Of a stretch of 43,530 nt of DNA, positions 16,944 to 26,429 are shown piece after piece. A program made the translations under genes and the position numbers. Position 1 is the first letter of the stretch; the number at the start of each line of letters is the position of its first letter. Below the pieces are notes generated by a model. The model was not told the DNA's origin. It worked only from the letters and a program-made list of their open reading frames with translations, and did not search any database. The DNA comes from Actinomycetota bacterium (GTDB lineage Bacteria > Actinomycetota > Coriobacteriia > Anaerosomatales > PHET01). The stretch is taken from positions 1-43,530 of the forward strand of contig JAJUJM010000006.1 in the NCBI GenBank assembly GCA_029265315.1, given 5' to 3'.

Positions 16944-18239
16944 TCATCGGGCGAGTGAGCCCAGCGCCGCAGCGGGGGAGACGCGCGCCCCTGTAGGAGC
17001 CGTCGTGCGCGGCTGCCACGGATAGCGCCGGGCGCCAGCGTAGTCTCGGCGGTCCGAGAGCTTGCTGATCTTGACGAAGTCGCCGGTCCGCGGAGCATGG
17101 ATGTAGTACCCGCCGCCCACGTAGATGCCCACGTGGTGGATCGGGGAACCGAAGAAGACCACGTCACCGGGCATGAGCGCCGCCGGTGCGACCTTCTCTC
17201 CGAGCAGGAATTGCGACCCGGAGTAGTGAGGCAGGTTCACGCCGTGCTGGCGGAACACGTAGAGGACAAGGCCGGAGCAGTCGAATCCGCTCGGGGTCTC
17301 GCCTCCCCACAGGTAGGGCACGCCGTGGTAAGCAAGCGCGGTCTCGACGGGCGAGCCCGGAGCCACCACGATGCCCTTCTCGCTCGCGCCTGACAGCACC
17401 TGGGCGAGCAGGACGGCCTCTTCCTGAGAGCGGCGCGCGGCCTCGGAGTCGAGCAGCTCAAGCAGGTCCTTCTGCGCGTTCGCGAGCATCTGCTGGCGCT
17501 CTTGGATGCGAAGGAGGACTTCGATCTGCCGTGCCTTGAGCTCGAATTCGAGGGAGCGGGCCACGTCCTGAGACTGCCTCAGCTCGGCCAGCTGCGTTTC
17601 AAGCAGCTCCTTCTGGGCTTTGAGCGACGCAGCGATGTCGGCATCGCGGATTCCGATGGTGTTCAGGAACTTGATCCGGGACATCAGGTCGGAGATCGAT
17701 TTGGAGTCAAGGAGGACTTCGATCGCCGCAAGCGACCCGTCCTTGTAGATCGATTCCGCACGCTCGCCGAGGATGTGCGCCTGGAGGTCGTATGCTTCCT
17801 GTGCGCGGCTGAGGTCCAACTCCGCGACGTGGACGCGTTCCTTCATCTGCTCGAGCCGCTCGACCGCTTCGTTGTACGCCTCGCTCGCGATCTCGAGCTC
17901 GCGGTCGAGCGCGTCGAGTTGCGCGATGAACTCATCGAGGCGCGCCTGGCGTTCGGCGAGTTCAGCACGGAATTCCGCGGTCTGTTCGTCCGTGGCGACG
18001 TCGATCTCGGAGCCCTTGGTCGGCGGCCTGCGGACCGGTGCAGGCGCGGACCGTGTTTCCGGCCGTCCTGCAGGCGAGGCCACGGGGCCTGCCTTGGTGG
18101 GTGTGGTCGCCTCTGGAGTGGGGTCAGGAGTCGAGGTTGTCGCTGGATCGGCCATGGCCGGTGCAGCGACAAGAAGCGCTGCCGAAAGAGTCAGCGCGAT
18201 CGCACGTCGTGCGAGTGTCGCGGGTCGTTCCTCGAACAT
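16944..18239 (-). CDS. Secreted NlpC/P60 peptidoglycan endopeptidase with coiled coil
   Basis: 431 residues: signal peptide (about 1-30, ending AAPAMA), a Pro/Thr linker, a long coiled coil (about 85-275) as in PcsB/RipA-like hydrolases, and a C-terminal NlpC/P60 domain with Cys321 (FDCSGL), His369 (HHVGIYVG) and His381 (YYIHAP). It would cut peptide stems of the cell wall, with the coiled coil keeping it inactive until bound by a partner (for example FtsEX); that last step is family knowledge. ATG at 18239 has a GTGGGAAGCAGGA site. It runs convergent to the EAL gene. Confidence 0.9.
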   Translation of the reverse strand: MFEERPATLARRAIALTLSAALLVAAPAMADPATTSTPDPTPEATTPTKAGPVASPAGRPETRSAPAPVRRPPTKGSEIDVATDEQTAEFRAELAERQARLDEFIAQLDALDRELEIASEAYNEAVERLEQMKERVHVAELDLSRAQEAYDLQAHILGERAESIYKDGSLAAIEVLLDSKSISDLMSRIKFLNTIGIRDADIAASLKAQKELLETQLAELRQSQDVARSLEFELKARQIEVLLRIQERQQMLANAQKDLLELLDSEAARRSQEEAVLLAQVLSGASEKGIVVAPGSPVETALAYHGVPYLWGGETPSGFDCSGLVLYVFRQHGVNLPHYSGSQFLLGEKVAPAALMPGDVVFFGSPIHHVGIYVGGGYYIHAPRTGDFVKISKLSDRRDYAGARRYPWQPRTTAPTGARVSPAAALGSLAR

Positions 18240-18903
18240 GATCCTGCTTCCCACCTGTGGACGCTCGTTGCTCCTGACATCCAACGACGTTTGTACTCTC
18301 GTTATCGGGAGAGCTCGAGTCCAGCGCGCCATTCTACACGGAATCTGCTTGGTTCATGCTGAAGGGCCACGGTCCCGCGGATTCCGGTACGGAGGGCCGT
18401 GCCCGTTCGTGCGCTACACCGTTCGAAGCCGATGCAAAGCCGATGCCGAGTCGGCGAGGGGATTGCTCGGCGGCTCGGCGGTCGCAGATTGCAGTGGCAC
18501 TCGAACCGCTCATCCCGCAATCGGCGCCGTTGCGTAACCGTTGGGAATCAAGCCATATCCGTTCGGTCGGCGTATGGAGCGGGTTGACCGTGATCTGGGT
18601 CGATCAGAACACGAGCCTTGGCGCCTAGGACACGCACCTGCATTCGTGTTGGGATGTCGAACCGTCCATTTCCGGGCTCCGGGCTTGAAATGTCGCTCGT
18701 GGACTGAGGAAATCGGCATCCTCTTGTTCCGAAACGGTCAGCGGACGTCTGTCGATAGGCCCCGTGCTGACCGTTCATCGCAATTCAGTATCCGCCTGTC
18801 ACCCTCATTTCGGAACTTGAACGTTCGCGTGCTGGTGGAGGTGCTGCGGGTGTCGCTACACTGCGCACGCACATATATATGTGTAGGCGTGGATACGATA
18901 TCC
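18240..18903 (+). other. Long intergenic region between divergent envelope genes
   Basis: About 660 bases without a convincing gene. Open frames here have no ribosome sites or recognisable products. It should hold the promoters of both the NlpC/P60 gene and the sortase-fusion gene. The right part is more AT-rich than its surroundings and contains the palindrome at 18870-18883. Confidence 0.5.
18870..18883. promoter_or_regulatory. Perfect 14-bp palindrome CACATATATATGTG
   Basis: It is an AT-rich perfect palindrome in a GC-rich genome, 20 bases before the first likely start of the sortase-fusion gene. It could be part of a promoter or an operator for a dimeric regulator. No second copy was seen. 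Confidence 0.35.
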
Positions 18904-21758
18904 ATGCCATTTTTCTCGCTATCGCCGACACGGAGAGTGCGTTTCTTGAAGGCAGGATGCGACCAGAGAACCCTTCATAGTACTGAAGGTGAAGACCTCA
19001 GGGCGCCCGCATCTCAACGCGGATGGGGCATCGCGGTGTTCCTGTTTCTGGTGGCCGCTCTTGCCGTAGTCGTCTTCATGAGCGACCGGGTTGAGGCTGC
19101 GCCCCCCGACGGCTACTCATACTTCCCGACCGCCAGCGCAACCGACGGCAAGATGCTCGCGATCGCAGGGCCCAACCTGAACACGCTTTCAGGCACGACG
19201 ATCACTGTCAGCTTCTCCGTCCCGGCATCTGAGACGACGTTCACGTTCGGCTTCTTCGATGGTGCTGTCAGGTCTCCGTGGGAGTTCGGAGCCAATCCCG
19301 GGCTGGAGACGTCGTACACCGTCTACGCAGACCCGTCCGGTGTAGGCACGGGCACCGCGGTAGTGGCTGTGCTCCGCAGTCAGGACGTGGCCATCAATGC
19401 ATGGTCCGACTTCACTCTGACGAATACCGCCACTGCATTGGCGCCGTCCGGGCGCTACTTCTACAAGATTGTGGCCACGGTGCAGACGGCGTCGTCAGGT
19501 GTGAATGACGTGAACGCGTTCAAGTTCCGCGTCCGGGGTTCCACCTACATCGCCGCTAGGCACGTTTGGCTACCTGGGCGCCTACTACCAGGATGTGATC
19601 TATCCAAGTTGGCCGGCGCTTACGCCTACGACGTATGACGGGAACTGGGATTTCTACGTTCGAATCCCACAGGGGAATACGCGCTTCGATGTGTGGGACG
19701 GTGACTTCGACCTATCGAATGTGAACGGAACGCCCGGTGATACGGATGATCCGAACACGCCCTCGACGATACCGACATGGGCAGCAGCGAGCGCTCTCTC
19801 GGAAGCGGCGCGTCAAGGCGCGCCAGCGGACGACAACACGCCGGGCAACGTCTACCTCCGGACTCCTAACATCCGCTATACGGTGTACGACCCGCTGGGG
19901 AACTCCTACTTGAACATCAACCCCTCCGGAGGTACGGAGTGGGAGGTGTTCCGAATCGACTCGACCACGTCCGACACGGCTATCACGGACTACTACGCCC
20001 CTCAGATTCCGGCGGGGACTCTGGGACGTCAAGGTCACAGGAGTCGACCTGCACAACCTGAACGCCCTGCGGTTCGAGCACCCCATCATCGGCGTGGACG
20101 TGAACGGTGTCCCTGTTGAGCCTGAGTTCCCATACGCGATCGGCGATAGGGTCTGGTTGGACGCGAACCGCAACGGCATGCAGGACTCCGGCGAGACCAG
20201 CATCGGCGCCGCGGTCCTGACGTTGCGTGACGCTTCAGGGTCGTTCCTGTCCACGACCACCGCCGATGCTGACGGCTTCTACCGACTGACCACGCTTCCT
20301 GGTACCTACACTGTCGACATCAACGATCCGGCCAACTACGTCTCGGGGGGTCCGCTCGCCGGTCTTCTCGCCACCACGGCACGCACGCAGTCGGTCGTCA
20401 TCACATCGACGAACAACTTCACGATCGATTTCGGTCTTGCGAAGGGGCCGGCGCTCACCGTCGACAAGGTGCGGGCGGCCTCGTCGCCTGCTACGGCTGC
20501 GGTCGGTGAAGAGGTCACCTACACGGTCACGGTGTCGAACATGGGCTCAGCAACGGCTCACAGCATCATGGTGACCGACACGATACTGGGCGCTGACCTT
20601 GAGTACGTGAGCGGTTCGACGAGTGCAAGCTGGAGCAACGGCTCTTCCACAGCGAATCCGACGACTCCTACGGCGAACAAGTTGCGGTGGGATTTCGGAG
20701 CGGGTTCGCAGATCGCGACGGGCTCGAGTCTTACGCTCACGTATCGGTTGAGGGTCAGGTCGACGGCGACCGAGGTCATCATCACCGACGAGTTGCCCGG
20801 CGAGGTCACCTACGTGCGCGGCAGCATCACGGGCCGCGGCGCCGACGACTCGAACCCAAACGTCCTGCGTTGGAACATAGGTGTGCTGCCGGTGGGCGGC
20901 GAGGTCACGGTGACCTTCCGCTCGACGGTCAACTCCGGACTCCCCGCTGGCACCGATATTCGCAACTTCGCGACCGTGACCTCGAAAGAGGCCCCGGCCA
21001 AGACCTCGGACGACCCGGAGACCGCCGAGGTCGGCGATCCGACCATGGCGCGCACCGGCGACAACGACTGGATCTGGCTGCTCGCCATGCTGGCGCTGCT
21101 CATCGCCGGCATCACTGTCCTCGTGACCACGTGGCGTGACCGCCTCGTCGCCTTCGCTGGGCGCCTCGCCGCGCACAGGCGCGCGCTCATGAGCGCCCTC
21201 GGCGTGGTCCTCATCATCGCCGCCGTCGGTGTCGGGCTTCGCGCCAACGTCGACGAGGTTGCCTACCAGTTCGGTTTGACTGACACGATCGAGCTCTACG
21301 AGCCACCGGTCGCACCCGACGGTGCCGAGACGGCCGTCGCCGCCACGGCGAAGAAGGCGCCCCTCCGGGTGCCCGACCTCTCCGGTAACCGCGTCATCAT
21401 CCCCAAGCTCGGCATCGACGTGCCCATCGGCGAACAGGAGAAGCCGGCGCTCGCGCGCGGCGCGTGGCACCAGCCGGGAAGCGCCACGCCGGGCGCGCAA
21501 GGCAACATGGTGCTCGCGGGTCACAGGCGGCGCGGCGTGTTCAGCCTGCTGCACCGCCTCGAGCCCGGCGATATCGTCGTCGTGATGTGGGAGGGCGACC
21601 AGCACCGCTACCGCGTCGCCGGGAAGACTGTCGTGGCCCCGACGCAGACGTCGGTCATCATGCGCGAGGGCGTTGACCGCCTCACGCTCTACACGTGCAT
21701 CCCACGCTTCCTCGGGAACAAGCGCACCGTGATCACCGCGTATCCGGTGGGGGAGTGA
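18904..21758 (+). pseudogene. Surface protein-sortase fusion, interrupted by two frameshifts
   Basis: One protein can be read across three frames: frame 1 from about 18904 to 19557, frame 2 to about 20020, frame 3 to 21758. One extra base at each joint (near 19558 and 20021) would explain it. Order of parts: signal helix (19021-19100), beta-rich region with DWDGD-like segments, SdrD-B-like domain (about 20127-20340), DUF11 domain (from 20448) plus a shortened second one, MARTG (21045-21059) with hydrophobic helix and basic stop, a second membrane helix (21186-21245), then a sortase with His (AGHR, 21522), Cys (YTC, 21696) and Arg (21723). MARTG resembles the LAxTG signal of class E sortases. 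Whether the breaks are real or sequencing errors cannot be told here; the sortase part is intact. Confidence 0.75.
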
Positions 21759-21784
21759 CAAGCCAGACCCCCGTGCACTTCGCG

Positions 21785-21796
21785 TCCCACGTGGGA
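21785..21796. promoter_or_regulatory. Perfect 12-bp palindrome TCCCACGTGGGA
   Basis: It lies between the sortase-fusion stop (21758) and the next gene start (21889). Position and symmetry suit an operator, but a chance palindrome of this size is possible in GC-rich DNA. No clear terminator separates the two genes. Confidence 0.3.
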
Positions 21797-21888
21797 ACAT
21801 AGACTCCGTCGCCACGGATTCTCGCGAGGTGTGGTTCGTGTGGACGTGCGCGGCATGGGGTGCCGCGCTCTCGAGAGGGGTGTACGTC

Positions 21889-24800
21889 ATGCGTGGTCTC
21901 CTTGGGCGGCGGGGTGCGTCCCGCTATCTGATGGCGCTCGTCGTCGTTCTTGCGGCCCTGTCGATCGTCCCGGTTTCGGCGTATGCCGCGACACCGAGAC
22001 TGACCGATGTGTCGGCGACCCCTTCAGACGTGTCGCCCAACGCAGCGCCAAAGCGGGTGCTCGTGCGGTATCGGTTGAGCGCGACCGCGCGTGTGACGGT
22101 GACAGTGCGTGCCCCCGCAGGTGCGGTCAGGCGTCTGCTCGTCAGCGCAGTGCAGCGCGAAGGTCTGCGGAGTGTCGCGTGGGACCTGCGCGCTTCGAAC
22201 GGTGCTGTGGTGGGCAACGGCGTCTACCGGATCGTCGTCTCTGTGACGAATCTCGCCGGCAAGCCGGGCTCACCGCCCAGCGTCACCTTGCCGGTGAGAG
22301 TCGATGCGACGCCGCCGAACGCTTCTGTGGCGGCGGTCAGCCCTGTGACGATCTCCTCGGCGGTTCCGCAGACGGCTACGGTCACCTATCGCCTCAGTGA
22401 CAACATCCCTGATGCACGACTCACGGCGACGCTTGAGATCGTGGACTGGTCCGGTGACGTGGTCGATCGCCGCACCCAGACAGACGTCGAACAGGGTACC
22501 AGGAGAACCTTCGAATGGGGCGGACGCACCTTGGGTGGCAGAAGCGTGTCGGCGGGCGCCTACTGGGCACGGATCCGCGTACGGGACAGGGCGGGCAACG
22601 AGCGCACCTCGACGCGGACTCTGGCCTCGTGGCTCCATGTGAACCGCTACGGCTACGACCGCCCCCTCGATACTGGCGTCCACACGCATCTTGTCGCTCG
22701 CTCCGAGACCCGCAACGGTGTCACCCACGTCGCCTACAACGATCGCACTCCCGCCGGTAACGCGATTCGGTACCGGTCGTTCGACGCATCCGGCAACACT
22801 CTGGTAGCGCCCGTGATCGTGGTGCCGACGCTGCTCGACACGGACTACGACCGCGGGGTGCCGGACATCTCGGTGGACGCGAGCGGTGCCGTATGGATCG
22901 TGTGGCGAGGCCCCGGCCCGACGGCATCGAGACGTGCCATCTGGCTCGCCCGTCTCCGTCCCAACGGCGAAGTCGAGTGGGTCAAACGCGTCCTTGACGA
23001 GTCGAACTCGCTCTATCCGATCAAGGACCCGCGCGTCAGCGTGTCGCCTGACGGCCTCGCCCACGTCGTGTGTTGGCGGACCGGCGGACCCAACTCGATC
23101 CTTTATGCGAACTTCCGGGCCGACGGCAATGCCGTGGTCGGTTGGACGGCGTTGGTGTCCGGTGGCGGCTCGGCACAGCAGCGGAAGCTCCCGAACGTGT
23201 GCGCGGATGGGCTCGGCAGAGTGCATGTGGTCTGGTATGACGCGATCGATCGTCCTTTGGACCAGATGGCTCGCAGAGACCTGTACTACACGCGACTCGT
23301 CTGGGCCGGTGGCTTGGTGCGACCGCCCGGCGCCGGGTCGACGATCGATCGCAAGCGGCTCACGACGACGGACTACGGCTACTCGCCATCATACTTCGAG
23401 GCACCCGAGCTCTCTGCAGGACCCGACGGGTCCCTGCACGTGGTATGGCCGGACCAGCGCTCGGCACATGGGTCGGAAGGCATCCGTTACCTGAAGGTCG
23501 CTCCGTCCGGTTCGGTCTCAGTCGCATCGCGCAAGGTGGCCGACGGTTCGTCGTCCTCCACCGGCCCGAGGTACGGTCATCACCCCGGCGTGGTCGCTAC
23601 TCGGTCCGGTGGCGCGGTCGTCGTGTTCCAGGCGATGACGGGGATCAGTGGGTCTCAACGGATCTGGCAGGTCGACGTCAGCGCGAGCGGTCAGGCGGGT
23701 CAGCCGTACCTCGTCTCGGCCGGGCGCGAACGCGATGAGCTGCCGAGCATCTCCGGCGACCCGGACGGGCCGGTGCGCCTGGTGTTCAGCGCTGACACCG
23801 GTATGCCGGTAGGGGGAGTGGTGCGTCGGAGGTTGACGCACAAGGACCTCACGGCTGACCCGACAGCCAACGACACCAGCCTTGGTGACCTGCAGGTCGA
23901 TTCGGCACACGCACCATGGGACTCGTCACCCGCTCCTCCGCGTCAGAACGATCAAGTGACGATACAGGCCGAGGTGCGCAACACGGGATGGGCACCCATC
24001 GTCGGGGGAACAGCGACCTTGGAATACGAAGGGCTGCCGGTCGATCAGGTGACGGTCCCGGCCCTTGCGTCTGAGGCGACTGCGAGTGTCTCGCTTCGCT
24101 GGCGGGTACCTGACGACGCGACTCGCACGCCGGCGCTGCTCAGCGTCCGTCTGGCCTCGGCGCCGGGTCAGAGCCAGACGACCACCTCGAATGACCATGC
24201 GGTGGTCAGCGTGCCCTTCAGGGTGCCTCCCACGTCCGCGCACCTGCTCGTCTCGGTGAACGACGAGACGTTCGACGAAGGCCGCACCGGACGCTACGGA
24301 GTCGACACAGGTACGGCTGCGCTCTCGGGCACGACAGCGGACGGAGCCCCGTATAGTCGGGAAGGCACTCGCGCGGGAGGCTGGCTCGAGTTCCTGAACG
24401 TCCCGCTCGGGACGTACACGCTCACGCACTCCGCGCCAGGCTACATCACATCTGAGCCCACCAACCGTACGGTCACGATCGCGCGTGATCCATCGGACCG
24501 CTACAAGCTCATCGTCACTCCGCCCTCGCCGATCGACGTGTGGGTGAACAGGTGGGCGACGATGAGCGGCGTTGTTCACGAAAGTGGCGGGACCACCCCC
24601 GTCGCAGGGGTGAAGGTGACCATTCTGGCGTCCGGGGCCACGTCGACGACACCCTCGAATGGGACCTACCGGCTGCAGCGGCTTTCCGCCGGTCGCATCG
24701 ACCTCAAGTTCACCAAGTCCGGTTGGGGCCGCGTCTTCGTCGGCCGGGACCTCTCACCCGCGTCCACTGTTCACGTTGACGTGCCCATGACGCGTACCAC

Positions 24801-25818
24801 CGAAGGCTACCTTGTCGGCGCCGTGACCGACACCGGCGGGGAGCCGCTCGGAGGCGACCCCACAACCACGGCCGATGACCCCACGCTCACCGTGAAACGC
24901 GGGGACGGCAGCGTGGTCCGCAGTGTGCGTCTTGCCGACGGGCGCTTCGACCTCACTCTGCCGGCCGGAAGCTACAAGCTCGATTTCTCAGCCCCGGGTT
25001 ACAAGACGAAACGCGACATCTTGGTGACCGTTCGGGCCGGCGAGGAGCTCGACCGCACCACCGAGCTCGAGATCGACGTCTCAGGACTGACGACGAAGAA
25101 GGCGCCTGAGCGTTGGTGCGTGCCGTGGACCATCCACGCGAACTGGTTCGGCAGCCAGCCTCCGGGCAGCCAGATCCCGTCGTACAACATCAAGATGTGG
25201 TTCGGGATGTTCCGGTTCACGTTCGATGGCGCGTATCAACGGGTCGGGACGGCGGACTACCTCCGTCTGGTGCGGACCCGCATCATAGGCGAGGCCTGGG
25301 ACTGGCACTACATGTACGGCGTGACGCCTCCAACGGCCCCGAAAGTCTTCGAGTACAAGCAGGACCTGCTCGGCGTGTACGGCGATCGCTTCGAACCGCC
25401 CATGCTCATCGAAGGCAGCCGCTGGAACCGAACGGGCGTCCGAGTCGATGGCATCGATATCGTGGACCAGCGTGACTGGAGCGTGGTCTCCAGGATCAGG
25501 TCGCAGTGGAACTCGTGCGAGGAAGAGAGTCACCAGTACGGTACCGCCGGCAGCATCTCAGGCGACGGGACGTTCCCAGCCTACTCGCACACCGTTCCGT
25601 GGAACCAGCAGGTCGTGAGGTTGTGGATCACGATCGGCCGCATGGATGAGGCGACGGGGGCCTACCGGACTGCGACGTTCGCCGACATCAGTTCGTTCAA
25701 CCGGGGCCAGCTCATGCAGGGGTCAGGCTACAACCAGCTCATGCTGTACTGGCGTCCCGTGGACAACCATCTGTGGGTCGAGCCCGCGCTCTTCGGGTAT
25801 CCGCAGGTGGGAGGGTGA
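21889..25818 (+). CDS. Large secreted multi-domain surface protein
   Basis: 1309 residues. Signal peptide at 1-33 (ends SAYA). Two FlgD-like Ig domains follow (WDLRASNGAVVGNGVYRI near 105; WGGRTLGGRSVSAGAYWARI near 210). Residues 250-640 carry repeated P-D-G-x-x-H-V-V-W motifs, a sialidase/BNR-like beta-propeller. Next come a CARDB-like domain (about 685-790), three carboxypeptidase-regulatory/PEGA-like domains (about 800-1075) and a C-terminal domain of unknown kind (1080-1309) rich in Trp and Tyr. No sorting signal or membrane anchor is seen. ATG at 21889 follows GAGAGGGGTG; an upstream GTG at 21829 is less likely. It lies 130 bases after the sortase fusion, so a shared cell-surface role is likely; its substrate is unknown. 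Confidence 0.8.
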   Translation: MRGLLGRRGASRYLMALVVVLAALSIVPVSAYAATPRLTDVSATPSDVSPNAAPKRVLVRYRLSATARVTVTVRAPAGAVRRLLVSAVQREGLRSVAWDLRASNGAVVGNGVYRIVVSVTNLAGKPGSPPSVTLPVRVDATPPNASVAAVSPVTISSAVPQTATVTYRLSDNIPDARLTATLEIVDWSGDVVDRRTQTDVEQGTRRTFEWGGRTLGGRSVSAGAYWARIRVRDRAGNERTSTRTLASWLHVNRYGYDRPLDTGVHTHLVARSETRNGVTHVAYNDRTPAGNAIRYRSFDASGNTLVAPVIVVPTLLDTDYDRGVPDISVDASGAVWIVWRGPGPTASRRAIWLARLRPNGEVEWVKRVLDESNSLYPIKDPRVSVSPDGLAHVVCWRTGGPNSILYANFRADGNAVVGWTALVSGGGSAQQRKLPNVCADGLGRVHVVWYDAIDRPLDQMARRDLYYTRLVWAGGLVRPPGAGSTIDRKRLTTTDYGYSPSYFEAPELSAGPDGSLHVVWPDQRSAHGSEGIRYLKVAPSGSVSVASRKVADGSSSSTGPRYGHHPGVVATRSGGAVVVFQAMTGISGSQRIWQVDVSASGQAGQPYLVSAGRERDELPSISGDPDGPVRLVFSADTGMPVGGVVRRRLTHKDLTADPTANDTSLGDLQVDSAHAPWDSSPAPPRQNDQVTIQAEVRNTGWAPIVGGTATLEYEGLPVDQVTVPALASEATASVSLRWRVPDDATRTPALLSVRLASAPGQSQTTTSNDHAVVSVPFRVPPTSAHLLVSVNDETFDEGRTGRYGVDTGTAALSGTTADGAPYSREGTRAGGWLEFLNVPLGTYTLTHSAPGYITSEPTNRTVTIARDPSDRYKLIVTPPSPIDVWVNRWATMSGVVHESGGTTPVAGVKVTILASGATSTTPSNGTYRLQRLSAGRIDLKFTKSGWGRVFVGRDLSPASTVHVDVPMTRTTEGYLVGAVTDTGGEPLGGDPTTTADDPTLTVKRGDGSVVRSVRLADGRFDLTLPAGSYKLDFSAPGYKTKRDILVTVRAGEELDRTTELEIDVSGLTTKKAPERWCVPWTIHANWFGSQPPGSQIPSYNIKMWFGMFRFTFDGAYQRVGTADYLRLVRTRIIGEAWDWHYMYGVTPPTAPKVFEYKQDLLGVYGDRFEPPMLIEGSRWNRTGVRVDGIDIVDQRDWSVVSRIRSQWNSCEEESHQYGTAGSISGDGTFPAYSHTVPWNQQVVRLWITIGRMDEATGAYRTATFADISSFNRGQLMQGSGYNQLMLYWRPVDNHLWVEPALFGYPQVGG

Positions 25819-25840
25819 TGTCGGCCGAATCACGGATGCC

Positions 25841-25870
25841 TTGCACGGGGCGAGCGCATTATGGTAGCCT
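25841..25870 (+). promoter_or_regulatory. Likely promoter of the initiator tRNA
   Basis: TTGCAC (25841-25846) and TAGCCT (25865-25870) are 18 bases apart and end 30 bases before the mature tRNA. The -35 box is good, the -10 box moderate. Confidence 0.4.
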
Positions 25871-25900
25871 TATCGTCCGCCGCGAGGCGTAATCGAACAG

Positions 25901-25977
<77 letters not shown>

Positions 25978-25985
25978 AGAAACCC

Positions 25986-26009
25986 ACAGCCGTCCCACGG
26001 GGCGGCTGT
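25986..26009 (+). terminator. Hairpin after the tRNA
   Basis: ACAGCCG (25986-25992) pairs perfectly with CGGCTGT (26003-26009) around a 10-base GC-rich loop. It is followed by TTCGCATCTT and not by a clean T run, so it is a weak intrinsic terminator at best. Confidence 0.5.
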
Positions 26010-26024
26010 TCGCATCTTGGGGTC

Positions 26025-26071
26025 TTGTCGACTCTGCCGGTCTCCGGTATCGTTTATCGCCGATGGACGAT
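26025..26071 (+). promoter_or_regulatory. Promoter and possible ArsR operator of the acr3 operon
   Basis: TTGTCG (26025-26030) and TATCGT (26048-26053) are exactly 17 bases apart. An inverted repeat ATCGT (26049-26053)/ACGAT (26067-26071) overlaps the -10 box and start point, where an ArsR repressor would block transcription. The repeat is short, so the operator call is tentative. Confidence 0.5.
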
Positions 26072-26114
26072 GAAAGCTCGAATCAGCACCGTGACGATGT
26101 TGGAAGGAGACGTC

Positions 26115-26429
26115 ATGACTGACGAGAGGATGGCGCTCGTCGCCAAGGCGCTCGCGCACCCCGTGCGTATCCACATCGTGCGACTTCTCGCGGCTCAGAG
26201 TGAGTGCCGGGGCCACGAGGTCTTCGCCGACCTGCCGCTCGCCCAGTCCACGATCTCGGAGCACCTGCGCGTCCTCAAAGAGGCCGGCTTGGTGCAGTCG
26301 CACCCGGTGGGAACGGCGATGGTCTACTGCCTCGTGGGCGGTGTGCTGGAGGAGTTCGGCGCGGCGATCGGCGAGATCGCGGCGACCGTTTCCGAATGCG
26401 AACCAGACGAAGGAGCGTGCGATGAGTGA
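26115..26429 (+). CDS. arsR: ArsR/SmtB family metalloid-responsive repressor
   Basis: 104 residues, a winged-helix DNA-binding protein with the recognition helix AQSTISEHLRVLKEAGLV (about 43-60). Possible arsenite ligands are Cys31 before the recognition helix, Cys72 in the wing and Cys95/Cys102 in the C-terminal tail. This arrangement is unlike the classical CxC in helix 3. It would repress its own operon until As(III) binds. ATG at 26115 follows GGAAGGAGACGTC; the open frame upstream is leader. It overlaps the acr3 start by 8 bases. Confidence 0.9.
   Translation: MTDERMALVAKALAHPVRIHIVRLLAAQSECRGHEVFADLPLAQSTISEHLRVLKEAGLVQSHPVGTAMVYCLVGGVLEEFGAAIGEIAATVSECEPDEGACDE

Noticed and set aside
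17502-18537. Plus-strand open frames of 286 and 254 codons opposite the NlpC/P60 gene
   Set aside because: They mirror the coiled-coil region; the minus-strand frame has a signal peptide and an intact catalytic domain.
19540-20040. Programmed ribosomal frameshifting in the sortase-fusion gene
   Set aside because: No slippery heptamer or following stem is visible at either joint, and two events in one gene would be needed.
20547-23226. Minus-strand open frames of 447 and 318 codons opposite the sortase fusion and the large secreted protein
   Set aside because: They are antisense to clear protein domains and have no ribosome sites or recognisable products.
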